Of a stretch of DNA of 48,544 nucleotides, positions 1-7,715 are shown one piece after another. The stretch is from JAVBJN01 sp031546985 (GTDB taxonomy: Bacteria; Bacteroidota; Bacteroidia; Chitinophagales; Chitinophagaceae). The stretch lies in contig JAVBJN010000034.1 in the NCBI GenBank assembly GCA_031546985.1, positions 1 to 48,544 on the forward strand, in the 5' to 3' direction. Within the stretch, counting starts at the first letter, position 1; every line of letters begins with the position of its first letter. The notes beneath the pieces are model-generated. The model was not told the DNA's origin. It saw nothing but the letters and a program-made list of their open reading frames with translations, and made no database searches. A program made the position numbers and the translations under genes.

Positions 1-97
1 CACCTGCCATGATCATGGCGGCAAGGCCAAGAATAAGCATCACAAGAAAACCGTACCGGTATAATGCCGGTCGGGAACCTAGGGGCTGGATTTTCAT
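1..97 (-). CDS. N-terminal fragment of an unknown membrane protein (cut by window edge)
   Basis: The minus strand has an ATG at 97 followed by an open frame to the window edge, about 32 codons. The first 15 residues are polar (MKIQPLGSRP...). They are followed by a hydrophobic run (FLVMLILGLAAMIMAG) that looks like a first transmembrane helix. An exact Bacteroidota-type promoter lies 21 nt upstream (118-148), which supports a real start here. The family cannot be named from this fragment. Confidence 0.6.
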   Translation of the reverse strand, partial: MKIQPLGSRPALYRYGFLVMLILGLAAMIMAG

Positions 98-117
98 TGA
101 GGTGGTGGAAGTTCTGC

Positions 118-148
118 CAAAATTAGGGAGATTGACCCATCAACCAAA
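118..148 (-). promoter_or_regulatory. Bacteroidota sigma-A-type promoter
   Basis: Read on the minus strand this is TTTG (148-145), 19 nt, then TAATTTTG (125-118). It matches the known -33 TTTG / -7 TAnnTTTG consensus exactly. It points at the gene starting at 97, with the transcript start expected near 110-113. Confidence 0.65.
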
Positions 149-421
149 ATATATATTATTTCAATGTTTATTTGTTTGGGTTTACTTTTCGGTTGGTTAA
201 GGAGGAAGGGATAGCTGCGAAGCAGGTCGGAGGTAAATTGGTATTGCAGTAAAATAACTGTAACAAAAGGCTAAAAGCAGAGGGGATAGAATATTTAAAA
301 TCAGAACTAAATAAATTAAACGAAAGACTCTATTTTCCGGTAGTGTTCCAAACGTAGCTTGCAGTAAAATCACAAGCGTAAAGGTTTGGTTCTCTATCAT
401 TCATGCTGCATTCAATAGTTT
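149..421. other. AT-rich intergenic stretch, no gene seen
   Basis: Between the leftward promoter and the hairpin at 422 I see no convincing coding frame or RNA gene. Short open frames here have no recognisable motif and no start context. The sequence is more AT-rich than the flanking genes. Confidence 0.5.
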
Positions 422-452
422 AAAAGCAGGAGGCATAACCTCCTGCTTTTTC
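422..452. terminator. Strong 12-bp hairpin with T-run, intrinsic terminator
   Basis: AAAAGCAGGAGG (422-433) pairs perfectly with CCTCCTGCTTTT (439-450) around a 5-nt loop, with T-rich sequence continuing after it. Because the stem ends are A/T runs it could work in both directions. It lies just upstream of the IS1-like element and may insulate it. Confidence 0.7.
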
Positions 453-472
453 TTTTTTACAGCCCAAGCGTT

Positions 473-1246
473 GGTAGTTATTGCATTTTGCAGTTCTTCG
501 TGTTCCAAAAATTACCAGGTAATGGAATGCAATCAATGTGGTACACGCTGTATCAAAAAGGGTATACGCAATGGCAGGCAGCAATACTATTGTAAGACTT
601 GTAGAAAGTACATGCGTGCGGTCTATCGCAACCGGAAAATAACCGAAATAGATCAAACATTAATGTTGAAATTGAATAATGTAGGAGTCTGCATTCGTGG
701 TATAGCAAAAACGCTGTCTGTTGCAGCATCTTCGGTCCTTCGGCATCTGAACCTATTAAGTAGCCGGATTAACCTTCCTCAATATGTGGAGAGCAACCAG
801 GATTATGAAGTTGATGAAATACAAACCTATATTGGTTCTAACCTTGATTGCAGGCGTATTTATATCATGTATGCCATTAATAAACAAACCCGAAAAGTTG
901 TTCATTTTCTTGTGGGTAGACGCACAAAGGAAAACCTGCAACGATTAATCGATAAAATTATGCTGTTAAACCCTCGCCGTATTTATACAGACAAGCTAAA
1001 TATTTATCGCAGCATTATTGATTCGCGGATTCATCGTACAAGACAATATGCTATTAACCGGATCGAACGTATGAATCTTAACTTACGTACACATCTAAAA
1101 AGGCTATCGAGAAGAACCATTTGTTTTTCTCGTTCACAATATATGCTGGAGGCATGTCTTAAGATTTATTTCTGGAGATAGAAGATTGTAAGCATACATT
1201 AAAGTAGCGGCATGTGAGAAACGGGTTTTTACGATTTATAACTCAT
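473..1246 (+). mobile_element. Probable IS1-family insertion sequence (ends tentative)
   Basis: The transposase gene at 522-1181 is flanked by similar inverted ends: GGTAGTTAT near 473-481 and, on the other side, ATAACTCATC near 1238-1247 (its complement reads GATGAGTTAT). The span of about 774 bp fits the usual 0.7-0.8 kb of IS1 elements. I see no clear target-site duplication, so the boundaries are a guess. Confidence 0.35.
522..1181 (+). CDS. IS1-family transposase, single reading frame
   Basis: This 220-residue protein starts at the ATG at 522, immediately before a zinc-finger of the InsA type (MECNQCG...YYCKTCRKY, four Cys). A helix-turn-helix segment follows (about residues 50-80), then an InsB-like DDE catalytic domain with VDE near residue 100, YTDKLNIY and an RIERMNLNLR glutamate motif. 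The typical IS1 tail (LKRLSRRTICFSRSQ, LEACLKIYFW) is present. It catalyses cut-and-paste or copy transposition of its own element. InsA and InsB are fused in one frame, so no programmed frameshift is needed, unlike E. coli IS1. The gene appears intact. An in-frame upstream ATG at 471 would add 17 residues with no family character, so it was not used. Confidence 0.85.
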   Translation: MECNQCGTRCIKKGIRNGRQQYYCKTCRKYMRAVYRNRKITEIDQTLMLKLNNVGVCIRGIAKTLSVAASSVLRHLNLLSSRINLPQYVESNQDYEVDEIQTYIGSNLDCRRIYIMYAINKQTRKVVHFLVGRRTKENLQRLIDKIMLLNPRRIYTDKLNIYRSIIDSRIHRTRQYAINRIERMNLNLRTHLKRLSRRTICFSRSQYMLEACLKIYFWR

Positions 1247-1296
1247 CTGTAGTTATACGCACACCCACCATCACCTAAATATCTTATTTTGTACCC

Positions 1297-2472
1297 ATGA
1301 AGCAGGTCTACTTCCGGGGATTAAACGGTGTGCGGTTTATTGCCGCGCTTATCGTGTTTGTCTACCATGCAGAGCTGTTCCGGTCGTATCTGGGCTTGCA
1401 GGTGTTTGAAGCGGGTATGAACAGCCTGTTTTCGGGCAACCTGGGGGTGACCATCTTCTTTGTACTCAGCGGCTTTCTTATTACGTATCTACTGCTCGAA
1501 GAGCGCAAGCAGACGCAAACCATTTCGCTAAAGCATTTTTACATGCGCCGCATCTTGCGCATCTGGCCCTTGTATTTTCTCATCACAGCGCTGGCGTTTT
1601 TCGTAGTGCCCTTTATCCCGGTGTTGCAATTGCCTGTGTATTCCGATGGGGCGTTTACGGCGTATGGTCCCAAGTTGGCGTCGTTTGTATTGCTGCTGGC
1701 CAATGTGGCTTTTGTGGAATGGCCTACCATGCCTTTTGCCAATGTGCTGTGGTCGGTAGCGGTAGAAGAACAGTTTTATGCGTTTTGGCCATTGGTGATG
1801 AAGCGCAAGCCTACCTTAAAAATGCTGGGCATATTATTGTTACTGCTGGTGCTGCTCAAATGTGGTAGCATTATACTGGCATACCGGGTACCGGCCGATT
1901 GGAAACCGGCTATGCTCAAGTGGGTGGAGCTGCTGTACCGTACCCGTTTCTCCTGCATGGTTATCGGCGGCATTGGCGCTTTGCTGTATTTTAACCGGCA
2001 TAAATGGTTGTCTGCATTGTTTACACGAAGTGCGCAGGTAGCGGCGTTGTTGCTTTTTGCAGCATTGGTTTCGGCCAGGTTGGTGTTGCATTCCAATGCT
2101 TACATTTTCTGGGTTATGGACGAGTGCATTTCTTTTACCGTTATGGTGCTTATCCTCAACATAGCCTGCAATCCCAATACATTCATTAACCTGGAGCACC
2201 GCTGGTTGCAGTACATGGGCAAAATATCTTACGGCTTGTATGTATACCATTCTTTCATGATCGTGTTAACCATAAACCTGCTCAAATACCTGCCTGTAAC
2301 GGCGGGTGGGGTAGTGTATACCATTGCGTTATACCTGCTTTCTTTTGCCTTAACGGTATGGGTTTCGGCATTGTCTTACCGCTATTTCGAATCGTTTTTC
2401 CTTAAAAAGAAACAACAATATACCAGTCTGCTTACCGGCGATGCCGTGCCGGAAACCAACAATACACACTAA
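1297..2472 (+). CDS. Acyltransferase 3 family membrane protein (OafA/YrhL-like)
   Basis: This 391-residue integral membrane protein has about ten hydrophobic helices. The N-terminus carries the family signature GVRFIAALIVFVYHAEL, with the conserved His in the first helix, followed by FYMRRILRIWPLYFL with the Arg residues typical of acyltransferase 3 proteins, and a VAVEEQFYAFWPL segment. Family members transfer acyl groups (often O-acetyl) to cell-surface polysaccharides or glycolipids at the cytoplasmic membrane. No polysaccharide biosynthesis genes lie next to it, so the substrate is unknown. The ATG at 1297 gives the correct family N-terminus. It is a lone gene 50 nt upstream of the next one and possibly co-transcribed. 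Confidence 0.88.
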   Translation: MKQVYFRGLNGVRFIAALIVFVYHAELFRSYLGLQVFEAGMNSLFSGNLGVTIFFVLSGFLITYLLLEERKQTQTISLKHFYMRRILRIWPLYFLITALAFFVVPFIPVLQLPVYSDGAFTAYGPKLASFVLLLANVAFVEWPTMPFANVLWSVAVEEQFYAFWPLVMKRKPTLKMLGILLLLLVLLKCGSIILAYRVPADWKPAMLKWVELLYRTRFSCMVIGGIGALLYFNRHKWLSALFTRSAQVAALLLFAALVSARLVLHSNAYIFWVMDECISFTVMVLILNIACNPNTFINLEHRWLQYMGKISYGLYVYHSFMIVLTINLLKYLPVTAGGVVYTIALYLLSFALTVWVSALSYRYFESFFLKKKQQYTSLLTGDAVPETNNTH

Positions 2473-2531
2473 TTCTATCTCTTTTTGAAGGCTTACCGCA
2501 CTGCATTAACTTGCAACAAAACTGTACGGAT

Positions 2532-3179
2532 ATGCTGGCTCAAAAGATGCGTATTGCACCGGGTACCCCAATCGTAACCTTTAATGCACCCCGTAATTAT
2601 GAAGAAAGTCTGGGTGCATTGCCCGAAGGCGTAACCATAACACATGAATTAAGCAAGGCGCAAGATTTTGTACATTGGTTTGTAGTGAGCCAGTCCGATC
2701 TGGAGCTAAACCTGTCCAAAGTATTAAAGGCATTGAAGCCTGGAGCATTGCTCTGGATATCTTACCCCAAACGCAGTTCGGGCATGCAAACCGACTTGAA
2801 CCGCGATAAGGGCTGGGATAGCCTGATGCAACTGAACCTGGAGTGGAAATCGAGCATCGCGTTTGATAAAGATTGGAGTGCTTTTCTGCTCATAAACCAA
2901 TTGGCCAAAGGCCCAACCAAAGCATCGGCCGATTACCATGCCAACCAGGCCGCGTATATCGATGCCAAAAACAAGATCATCCATATTCCTGCCGATCTGC
3001 AACAGGCGCTGGATGCATCGGTTAAAGGAAAAGCCTTTTTTGAACAACTCTCCTTTACCAACCGCAAAGAGTATGTGATGTGGGTAGTGGGCGCTAAAAG
3101 AGCCGAAACCCGTACCGAGCGCATCTTAAAATCTATTCAAAAACTGGAAGCAGGCAAAAAGAACCCTTCAGAAAAATAA
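2532..3179 (+). CDS. DUF3052-like N-domain fused to YdeI/OmpD-associated C-domain
   Basis: This is a 215-residue soluble protein. Residues about 1-120 resemble DUF3052 proteins (GTPIVTFNAPRNYEESLG, later LKPGALLWISYPKRSSG). The C-terminal 65 residues (IPADLQQALDAS, FFEQLSFTNRKEYV, TRTERILKSI) match the YdeI/OmpD-associated (bacteriocin-protection) fold. This two-domain arrangement is common in Bacteroidota but has no assigned biochemical function. The ATG at 2532 is preferred. A TTG at 2511 in the same frame would add seven residues and cannot be excluded. The protein has neither signal peptide nor membrane helix. Confidence 0.7.
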   Translation: MLAQKMRIAPGTPIVTFNAPRNYEESLGALPEGVTITHELSKAQDFVHWFVVSQSDLELNLSKVLKALKPGALLWISYPKRSSGMQTDLNRDKGWDSLMQLNLEWKSSIAFDKDWSAFLLINQLAKGPTKASADYHANQAAYIDAKNKIIHIPADLQQALDASVKGKAFFEQLSFTNRKEYVMWVVGAKRAETRTERILKSIQKLEAGKKNPSEK

Positions 3180-3674
3180 CGTGAAGAAGTTGTTATCCTG
3201 CTGAGTGAGGGACGAGCGAAGGCTGGATCGCCATATAAAAGATCCTGCTCCTGCCTGATGGCAGACAACATGACATAGCAGATCATCTTTCTACAAGAAA
3301 ACCGGGGCATACCAAGTGTTTGTGATTAGTATATTAACAAACCTTTATACCATGTGCCAGCCTGCATTTGATGGCAATCATCTTCGCCTTTCAAACGCTT
3401 CATAGCCTTCGGATTAGGTTTGTTCAGAGAAAGTTTACTACTTTTGCAATAGTGACTCCTTATAACACATATCTGACTGCTGAACTTTCGGCGGCTGTTG
3501 CTAATTCCAAGATCAACAGCTTCCAGGAGATGATGTGTTTCTGCCGTAAACTATACAGCGTATCCAACTTTAAAGACTTTAATACTTCTGCCCCGGCCTC
3601 CTTGTAGGTTCAGGGTTTTTAGAGTCCGGGGTTTGGCCTTCTACTGCATTTCATTTTTTCTTTAAACTGTTGTC
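3180..3674. other. Long intergenic region with candidate promoter, structured leader and hairpin-rich sequence
   Basis: The segment 3188-3280 contains short partly palindromic sequence (ATCCTGCTGAGTGAGGGACG and a TGCC-TGAT-GGCA hairpin) that resembles dispersed intergenic repeats of Bacteroidota. A TACTTTTG box at 3439-3446 with TTTG at 3419-3422 (16-nt spacing, shorter than usual) may start a leader of about 220 nt for the gene at 3675. Within that leader CCCCGG (3591-3596) can pair with CCGGGG (3626-3631). A short open frame ends at 3607 with weak coding character. I do not recognise a known riboswitch. Confidence 0.4.
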
Positions 3675-5246
3675 ATGAAACGGAATCGTAACGGGATTTC
3701 GGTCAGCGCGGCCATTATCGGCTTTTGTGCGCTGATCATTGTTATATGTATCTATTTTATCTGGGCTTACCAGGTAAAGATAGGAGCGGGCCTCGTGCTG
3801 GCTTCCTTGCTGCTATTGATTGCAATTTATCACCGTCTGCAAACCAAACATGCCGTATTGCGCAACTTCCCGCTGTTGGGGAGCTTTCGTTATGCTTTTG
3901 AAAAAATAAGGCCAGAACTCCGTCAGTATTTCTTTGAATCCGACCTGGATGGAAAGCCGTTTAACCGCCGCCAGCGATCGATTGTGTACCAAAGAGCCAA
4001 AAATGAAAAACAGACCGTGGCTTTTGGTATGCAGGACGATCCTGCTGCTTCCGGTTTTGAATGGCTGAGCCACTCCATTTACCCCGTGCACGTCGACCCC
4101 GGACAGTTGCGTGTGCAGGTTGGTAACGGTCAGTGCGCTCAGCCATACAATGCCAGTATTCTCAATATCAGCGCCATGAGTTATGGTGCATTAAGTAAAA
4201 CCGCTATTGAGGCATTGAACCTCGGTGCTAAAATAGGCAACTTCGCGCACAATACGGGCGAGGGTGGCATTAGTAGTTACCACTTATCCGGTGGCGATCT
4301 CATCTGGCAGATCGGTACCGGCTATTTCGGATGCCGCAACAGCGAGGGTCGTTTTGATCCGCAACTGTACCGCAACAATGCGATGCGCCCCGAAGTGAAA
4401 ATGATTGAACTCAAACTGAGCCAGGGTGCCAAACCCGGTCATGGTGGTATTTTACCAGCGCAGAAAAATACGCCTGAAATCGCGGCTATCCGTCACGTAG
4501 AACCAGGCACTACCGTACATTCTCCGGCCAACCATACTGCGTTTAGTGATGCAGAAGGGCTGGTAGATTTTATAGATGTACTGCGTAATCTCTCCGATGG
4601 TAAACCCGTTGGCTTTAAACTTTGTGTGGGCGAAATACGTGAGTTTGAAGACATCTGCAAAGCGATGGTGCACAAAAACATCTACCCCGATTTTATTACG
4701 GTAGATGGTGCCGAAGGTGGCACTGGTGCTGCCCCGCTGGAATTTACCGATCACCTGGGTATGCCGCTGTACGATGCACTGGCACAGGTGTGCAACATGC
4801 TGAACCTAATGGACGTGAAAAAGCATATCCGCATTTTTGCTGCGGGCCGTATCATTACCGGTTTCGACATTATCAAAGCACTGGCGTTGGGAGCCGATGC
4901 GGTGTATAGTGCCCGGGGTATGATGATGTCGCTGGGTTGCATCCAGGCTTTGCAGTGCGATAGTGGTAAATGTCCCGTAGGTGTGGCTACCCAGCAGCCT
5001 AACCTATTTAAAGGTCTCGACGTTACCGACAAAAAAGTGCGCGTGGCCAATTTCCACGGCAACACACTTAAAGCAGTGGCCGAACTGATGGAAGCCTGTG
5101 GTTTTAAAGATGCTACAGCCATACATCCATCCCGCATCCACAGACGCATTCGGGTAGACCTGACCAGAACCTTTGAAGAAATTTACTTTAACGGTTCCTG
5201 GCAAAACACGGCGCCTGTTTCGGGTATCTCGCTGCATTACAACTAA
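3675..5246 (+). CDS. Membrane-anchored FMN-binding glutamate synthase family protein
   Basis: This is a 523-residue protein. Two hydrophobic helices at the N-terminus (about residues 8-30 and 34-52) anchor it to the membrane. The remainder matches the FMN/central domain of glutamate synthase large subunits (GltB domain 2): ISAMSYGALSKTAIEAL, GEGGISSYH, KPGHGGILPAQK and the barrel motif TVDGAEGGTGAAP. Cys422, Cys428 and Cys433 (C-x5-C-x4-C, followed by PVGVATQ) reproduce the [3Fe-4S] ligand spacing of glutamate synthase. The amidotransferase domain and GltB C-terminal helix are absent, so it is a stand-alone FMN/Fe-S oxidoreductase of unknown substrate rather than a full GOGAT. The next gene follows after 13 nt, suggesting one transcript. 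Confidence 0.88.
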   Translation: MKRNRNGISVSAAIIGFCALIIVICIYFIWAYQVKIGAGLVLASLLLLIAIYHRLQTKHAVLRNFPLLGSFRYAFEKIRPELRQYFFESDLDGKPFNRRQRSIVYQRAKNEKQTVAFGMQDDPAASGFEWLSHSIYPVHVDPGQLRVQVGNGQCAQPYNASILNISAMSYGALSKTAIEALNLGAKIGNFAHNTGEGGISSYHLSGGDLIWQIGTGYFGCRNSEGRFDPQLYRNNAMRPEVKMIELKLSQGAKPGHGGILPAQKNTPEIAAIRHVEPGTTVHSPANHTAFSDAEGLVDFIDVLRNLSDGKPVGFKLCVGEIREFEDICKAMVHKNIYPDFITVDGAEGGTGAAPLEFTDHLGMPLYDALAQVCNMLNLMDVKKHIRIFAAGRIITGFDIIKALALGADAVYSARGMMMSLGCIQALQCDSGKCPVGVATQQPNLFKGLDVTDKKVRVANFHGNTLKAVAELMEACGFKDATAIHPSRIHRRIRVDLTRTFEEIYFNGSWQNTAPVSGISLHYN

Positions 5247-5259
5247 TAAACACTATGAT

Positions 5260-5655
5260 ATGAAAACTGTAACTAAACAACTGGCCATACGGTCAGATGA
5301 CTATGTATTGATTAACCGATTCTTACAAAACCCGGGTTGGGATATTAAGATTGACTGGCAATACACCAAAAAATTAATGGCCGAACTGGAAAAATGCGAA
5401 CAGTTTGAACCCGAGAACTTTCCTAAAGACGCGGTGCGCCTGCATTCTGAAGTGTCGGTAAAGGAAGTGATCAGTGGAAAAGAATACCATTTTACGCTGG
5501 TAATGCCCGATAAGGCCGATGTGAAACTGAAGCACGTATCTATTATGGCGCCAATGGGCATTGCGCTCATCGGGTACCGCAAAGGCGATACCGTGCAGTG
5601 GGAAATGCCCTCCGGCATTAAACAACTCGAAATTATAGCAGTGCACAATCCATAA
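5260..5655 (+). CDS. GreA/GreB-family (Rnk-like) elongation-factor C-domain protein
   Basis: This 131-residue protein has a C-terminal FKBP-like GreA/GreB domain (residues about 55-128: LHSEVSVKEV, FTLVMPDKADV, ISIMAPMG-type and ALIGYRKGDTVQW motifs). Its N-terminal part is short and replaces the long coiled coil of GreA, as in Rnk-type nucleoside-diphosphate-kinase regulators. Such proteins bind near the RNA-polymerase secondary channel. Here the lack of the acidic coiled-coil tip suggests it would not stimulate transcript cleavage (inference). The start at 5260 is chosen because upstream in-frame codons overlap the previous gene and show no homology. A terminator hairpin overlaps its stop codon. 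Confidence 0.8.
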   Translation: MKTVTKQLAIRSDDYVLINRFLQNPGWDIKIDWQYTKKLMAELEKCEQFEPENFPKDAVRLHSEVSVKEVISGKEYHFTLVMPDKADVKLKHVSIMAPMGIALIGYRKGDTVQWEMPSGIKQLEIIAVHNP

Positions 5656-5681
5656 TTGTGCACCGCTTTTTATAATTTTTT
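5641..5681 (+). terminator. Intrinsic terminator overlapping the stop of the GreA-like gene
   Basis: GTGCACAAT (5641-5649) pairs with ATTGTGCAC (5655-5663) around a 5-nt loop and is followed by a T-rich tract (5667-5680). The stem includes the final codons and the TAA, so gene end and terminator are merged. Confidence 0.75.
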
Positions 5682-5956
5682 CTCAGAGAAAGACCGGGTG
5701 TGTTAGGTGTGGCTTAAAGGCTGGATATAGATCGCCAAGGCGTTTGGTCCCAATCACAGTAGTGTTGTTTTTTAATCAAGGTACCATGCCGAAAACGTGG
5801 TGTAATCGTTTTCGGACGGCTTTTTGGGTTACTTTTTTTCCGCAAAAAAAGTAACAGAAAAATGATAGCGGTATTAAAGCTGCAGTATTACCAGGTTTTT
5901 AGCTTGTATTACAGATGCCGGTTGCACCGCTTTTTTCGTTAAAAAAATGTTATGAA
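5682..5956. repeat. Intergenic region with two consecutive strong hairpins
   Basis: CCGAAAACG (5789-5797) pairs with CGTTTTCGG (5807-5815). Just after it GTTACTTTTTTT (5828-5839) pairs perfectly with AAAAAAAGTAAC (5844-5855) around CCGC. Perfect A/T-rich palindromes of the second type are frequent dispersed intergenic elements in Bacteroidota and can act as bidirectional terminators. No coding frame is convincing here. Confidence 0.5.
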
Positions 5957-5988
5957 CTTGAGCAACTGCCCGTGCTTCCGTAGTTTTG
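5957..5988 (+). promoter_or_regulatory. Bacteroidota sigma-A-type promoter for the efflux operon
   Basis: CTTG (5957-5960), 20 nt, then TAGTTTTG (5981-5988) fits TTTG-N19/21-TAnnTTTG with an exact -7 box. The transcript should start near 5994, about 30 nt before the small membrane-protein gene at 6026, and may extend into the RND genes. Confidence 0.65.
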
Positions 5989-6025
5989 CAGCGCAGAAAG
6001 AATTTTAAAGTACCGGTTTTAACGC

Positions 6026-6445
6026 ATGGACAGGACTCAGATCAAAAGATGGTTATGGTGCGCGCCCGTATTATTACTCCTGGTAATGGTATGGTGCTCT
6101 GCTGTTTCCAACCATTTGACAGAGCCTGCATCTGCGGTTTCAACCTCTGTAATCTCCGGCAGCATCCGCCAAAATACGATTGATAAACTCACGCCCCAGA
6201 TCCGGCTCATGCTGCTGCATGCCGAGGAAGGTGAAGAGGTAGAAATAGACCATCCCGGCCATTCGCCCAACCGTATGCTGCGCACCCCGCGCAAAAAGAG
6301 CTGCTACTTTGGCAATTATTATTCCACTACTATTAAAGAAGAAGTGCGCGAGCAAATATTTGCCCGCATCTTCAAACAACATATTATAGAGCAATACCTG
6401 CTCCCATCCTGGTATCATATTCTCTTCCGGTTTACTCCGTTCTGA
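6026..6445 (+). CDS. Small membrane-anchored or exported protein of unknown function
   Basis: This 139-residue protein has one N-terminal hydrophobic helix (about residues 9-27, LWCAPVLLLLVMVWCSAV) after a short basic start, so it is anchored in or exported across the inner membrane. The mature part has an acidic segment (HAEEGEEVEID) and a C-terminal helix rich in aromatic residues (FARIFKQHIIEQYLL, WYHILFRFTPF). I do not recognise the family. It sits directly behind a good promoter and 76 nt before the RND adaptor gene, so it may be co-transcribed with the efflux pump. Any role in efflux is speculation. Confidence 0.6.
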   Translation: MDRTQIKRWLWCAPVLLLLVMVWCSAVSNHLTEPASAVSTSVISGSIRQNTIDKLTPQIRLMLLHAEEGEEVEIDHPGHSPNRMLRTPRKKSCYFGNYYSTTIKEEVREQIFARIFKQHIIEQYLLPSWYHILFRFTPF

Positions 6446-6521
6446 TCGTAAGGTTGCACCTGCAACCGTTACACTTTATTGCCATTCCCGTTTTTAATGA
6501 ATGAAAATTTAACTGTACAGT

Positions 6522-7646
6522 ATGATCAGAAACTGCACGGTACTTTCGCTATTGGCCATGCTGGTAGCCGGATGTACCTCCTCTGTGGATAAACAACCGA
6601 AAGAAAATGTAAGAACGCTGCCTGTGGTGCAGCTTCAGCCCCGCGATACCTTATTGCATACCCAGTATGTAGCCAATATCGAAGCGTTGAAAAACGTAGA
6701 GATCCGCTCCCGCATTACCGGTTTTATTGAAGAAATACTGGTAGATGAAGGCCAGGAAGTGCACAAAGGCCAGCCTTTGTTCCGCCTCAGCAATTCCGAA
6801 TACCAGGCCCAGCTCGACAAAGCGCTGGCCGTGCTCAAAAGTGCCAAAGCCGAGGCCCACTCTGCCCAGCTCGAAGCCGACCGGGTAGAGGTATTGGTGA
6901 ACAAAAAAATCATTTCATCCTCAGAACTGGCGCTGGCCGAATCTAAGGTGCAAAGCGCACAAGCCAGGGTAGCCGAAGCGCAATCGGCCATCAACAATGC
7001 CAGAACATTATTGTCTTATACCTTTATCCGGTCTCCGTTTGATGGGGTTATAGACCGTATTCCACTCAAAACCGGAAGCCTGGTAGATGAAGGTACGCTT
7101 ATGACCAGCATCTCCGATATTCACGCGGTGTATGCTTACTTCAATGTGTCGGAAAGCGAGTACCTGCGCTATTTTAAACATAAGGACACCGATACTTCGC
7201 GCCAGATGGATGCCTTACAGCTCGTGCTGGCCGATGGTTCCGTGTACCCGCACAAGGGCCGTATCGAAACCATTGAAAGCGAAATCGACGAAAGCACTGG
7301 TTCTCTTGCGTTCCGTGCCCGGTTCGATAATCCTACCAAGATCCTCAAACACGGTGGTTCCGGCACCATTCGCCTGGCTACCGAAGTGGGCGATGCTTTG
7401 CTGGTGCCCCAGCAAGCCGTTATGGAATTACAGGACAAAAATTTTGTGTTTGTGGTAGACAATGCCAACAAGGTTAAGATGCGCAGCTTTGTGCCCAAGA
7501 CCCGTGTGGCTTCTTTCTACCTCATTAAATCGGGCCTGCAGGCCGGCGATCGCATTGTGTGCGAAGGTGTGCAGGATTTACGCGAGGGTATGACCATCGA
7601 TCCCGTAATGCCCGGTGGTGCCAAAAGCGCTGCGGCCCGGTTGTAA
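6522..7646 (+). CDS. RND efflux periplasmic adaptor (membrane fusion protein), lipoprotein
   Basis: This 374-residue HlyD/AcrA-family adaptor has a lipoprotein signal peptide with lipobox LVAGC (Cys18). The beta-barrel and lipoyl halves flank an alpha-hairpin: the first lipoyl part is around residues 48-85 (VEIRSRITGFIEEI, VDEGQEVHKGQPLF), followed by a coiled-coil hairpin rich in Ala, Glu and Lys (about 90-155). The second lipoyl strand (FIRSPFDGVIDRIPLKTGSLVDEG) and the membrane-proximal domain (LLVPQQAVMEL) come after it. It bridges the inner-membrane pump and the outer-membrane channel encoded by the next two genes. The order adaptor-pump-channel is the standard tripartite operon. No local TetR or MarR regulator is visible. 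Confidence 0.93.
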   Translation: MIRNCTVLSLLAMLVAGCTSSVDKQPKENVRTLPVVQLQPRDTLLHTQYVANIEALKNVEIRSRITGFIEEILVDEGQEVHKGQPLFRLSNSEYQAQLDKALAVLKSAKAEAHSAQLEADRVEVLVNKKIISSSELALAESKVQSAQARVAEAQSAINNARTLLSYTFIRSPFDGVIDRIPLKTGSLVDEGTLMTSISDIHAVYAYFNVSESEYLRYFKHKDTDTSRQMDALQLVLADGSVYPHKGRIETIESEIDESTGSLAFRARFDNPTKILKHGGSGTIRLATEVGDALLVPQQAVMELQDKNFVFVVDNANKVKMRSFVPKTRVASFYLIKSGLQAGDRIVCEGVQDLREGMTIDPVMPGGAKSAAARL

Positions 7647-7715
7647 ACAACATTTTATTTGTCTGGCTTTGCTGTGCCCGTATGGGGCATTGGCATTGCC
7701 GTAATGCTATAGATC

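Noticed and set aside
197..400. 67-codon hydrophobic minus-strand frame
   Set aside because: It lies in AT-rich intergenic DNA that easily gives hydrophobic codons, with no promoter and no family match.
3368..3607. 79-codon plus-strand frame between the YdeI-like and GltB-like genes
   Set aside because: It has no recognisable domain, its start lies upstream of the likely promoter, and its end overlaps a potential RNA stem. It is treated as leader sequence.
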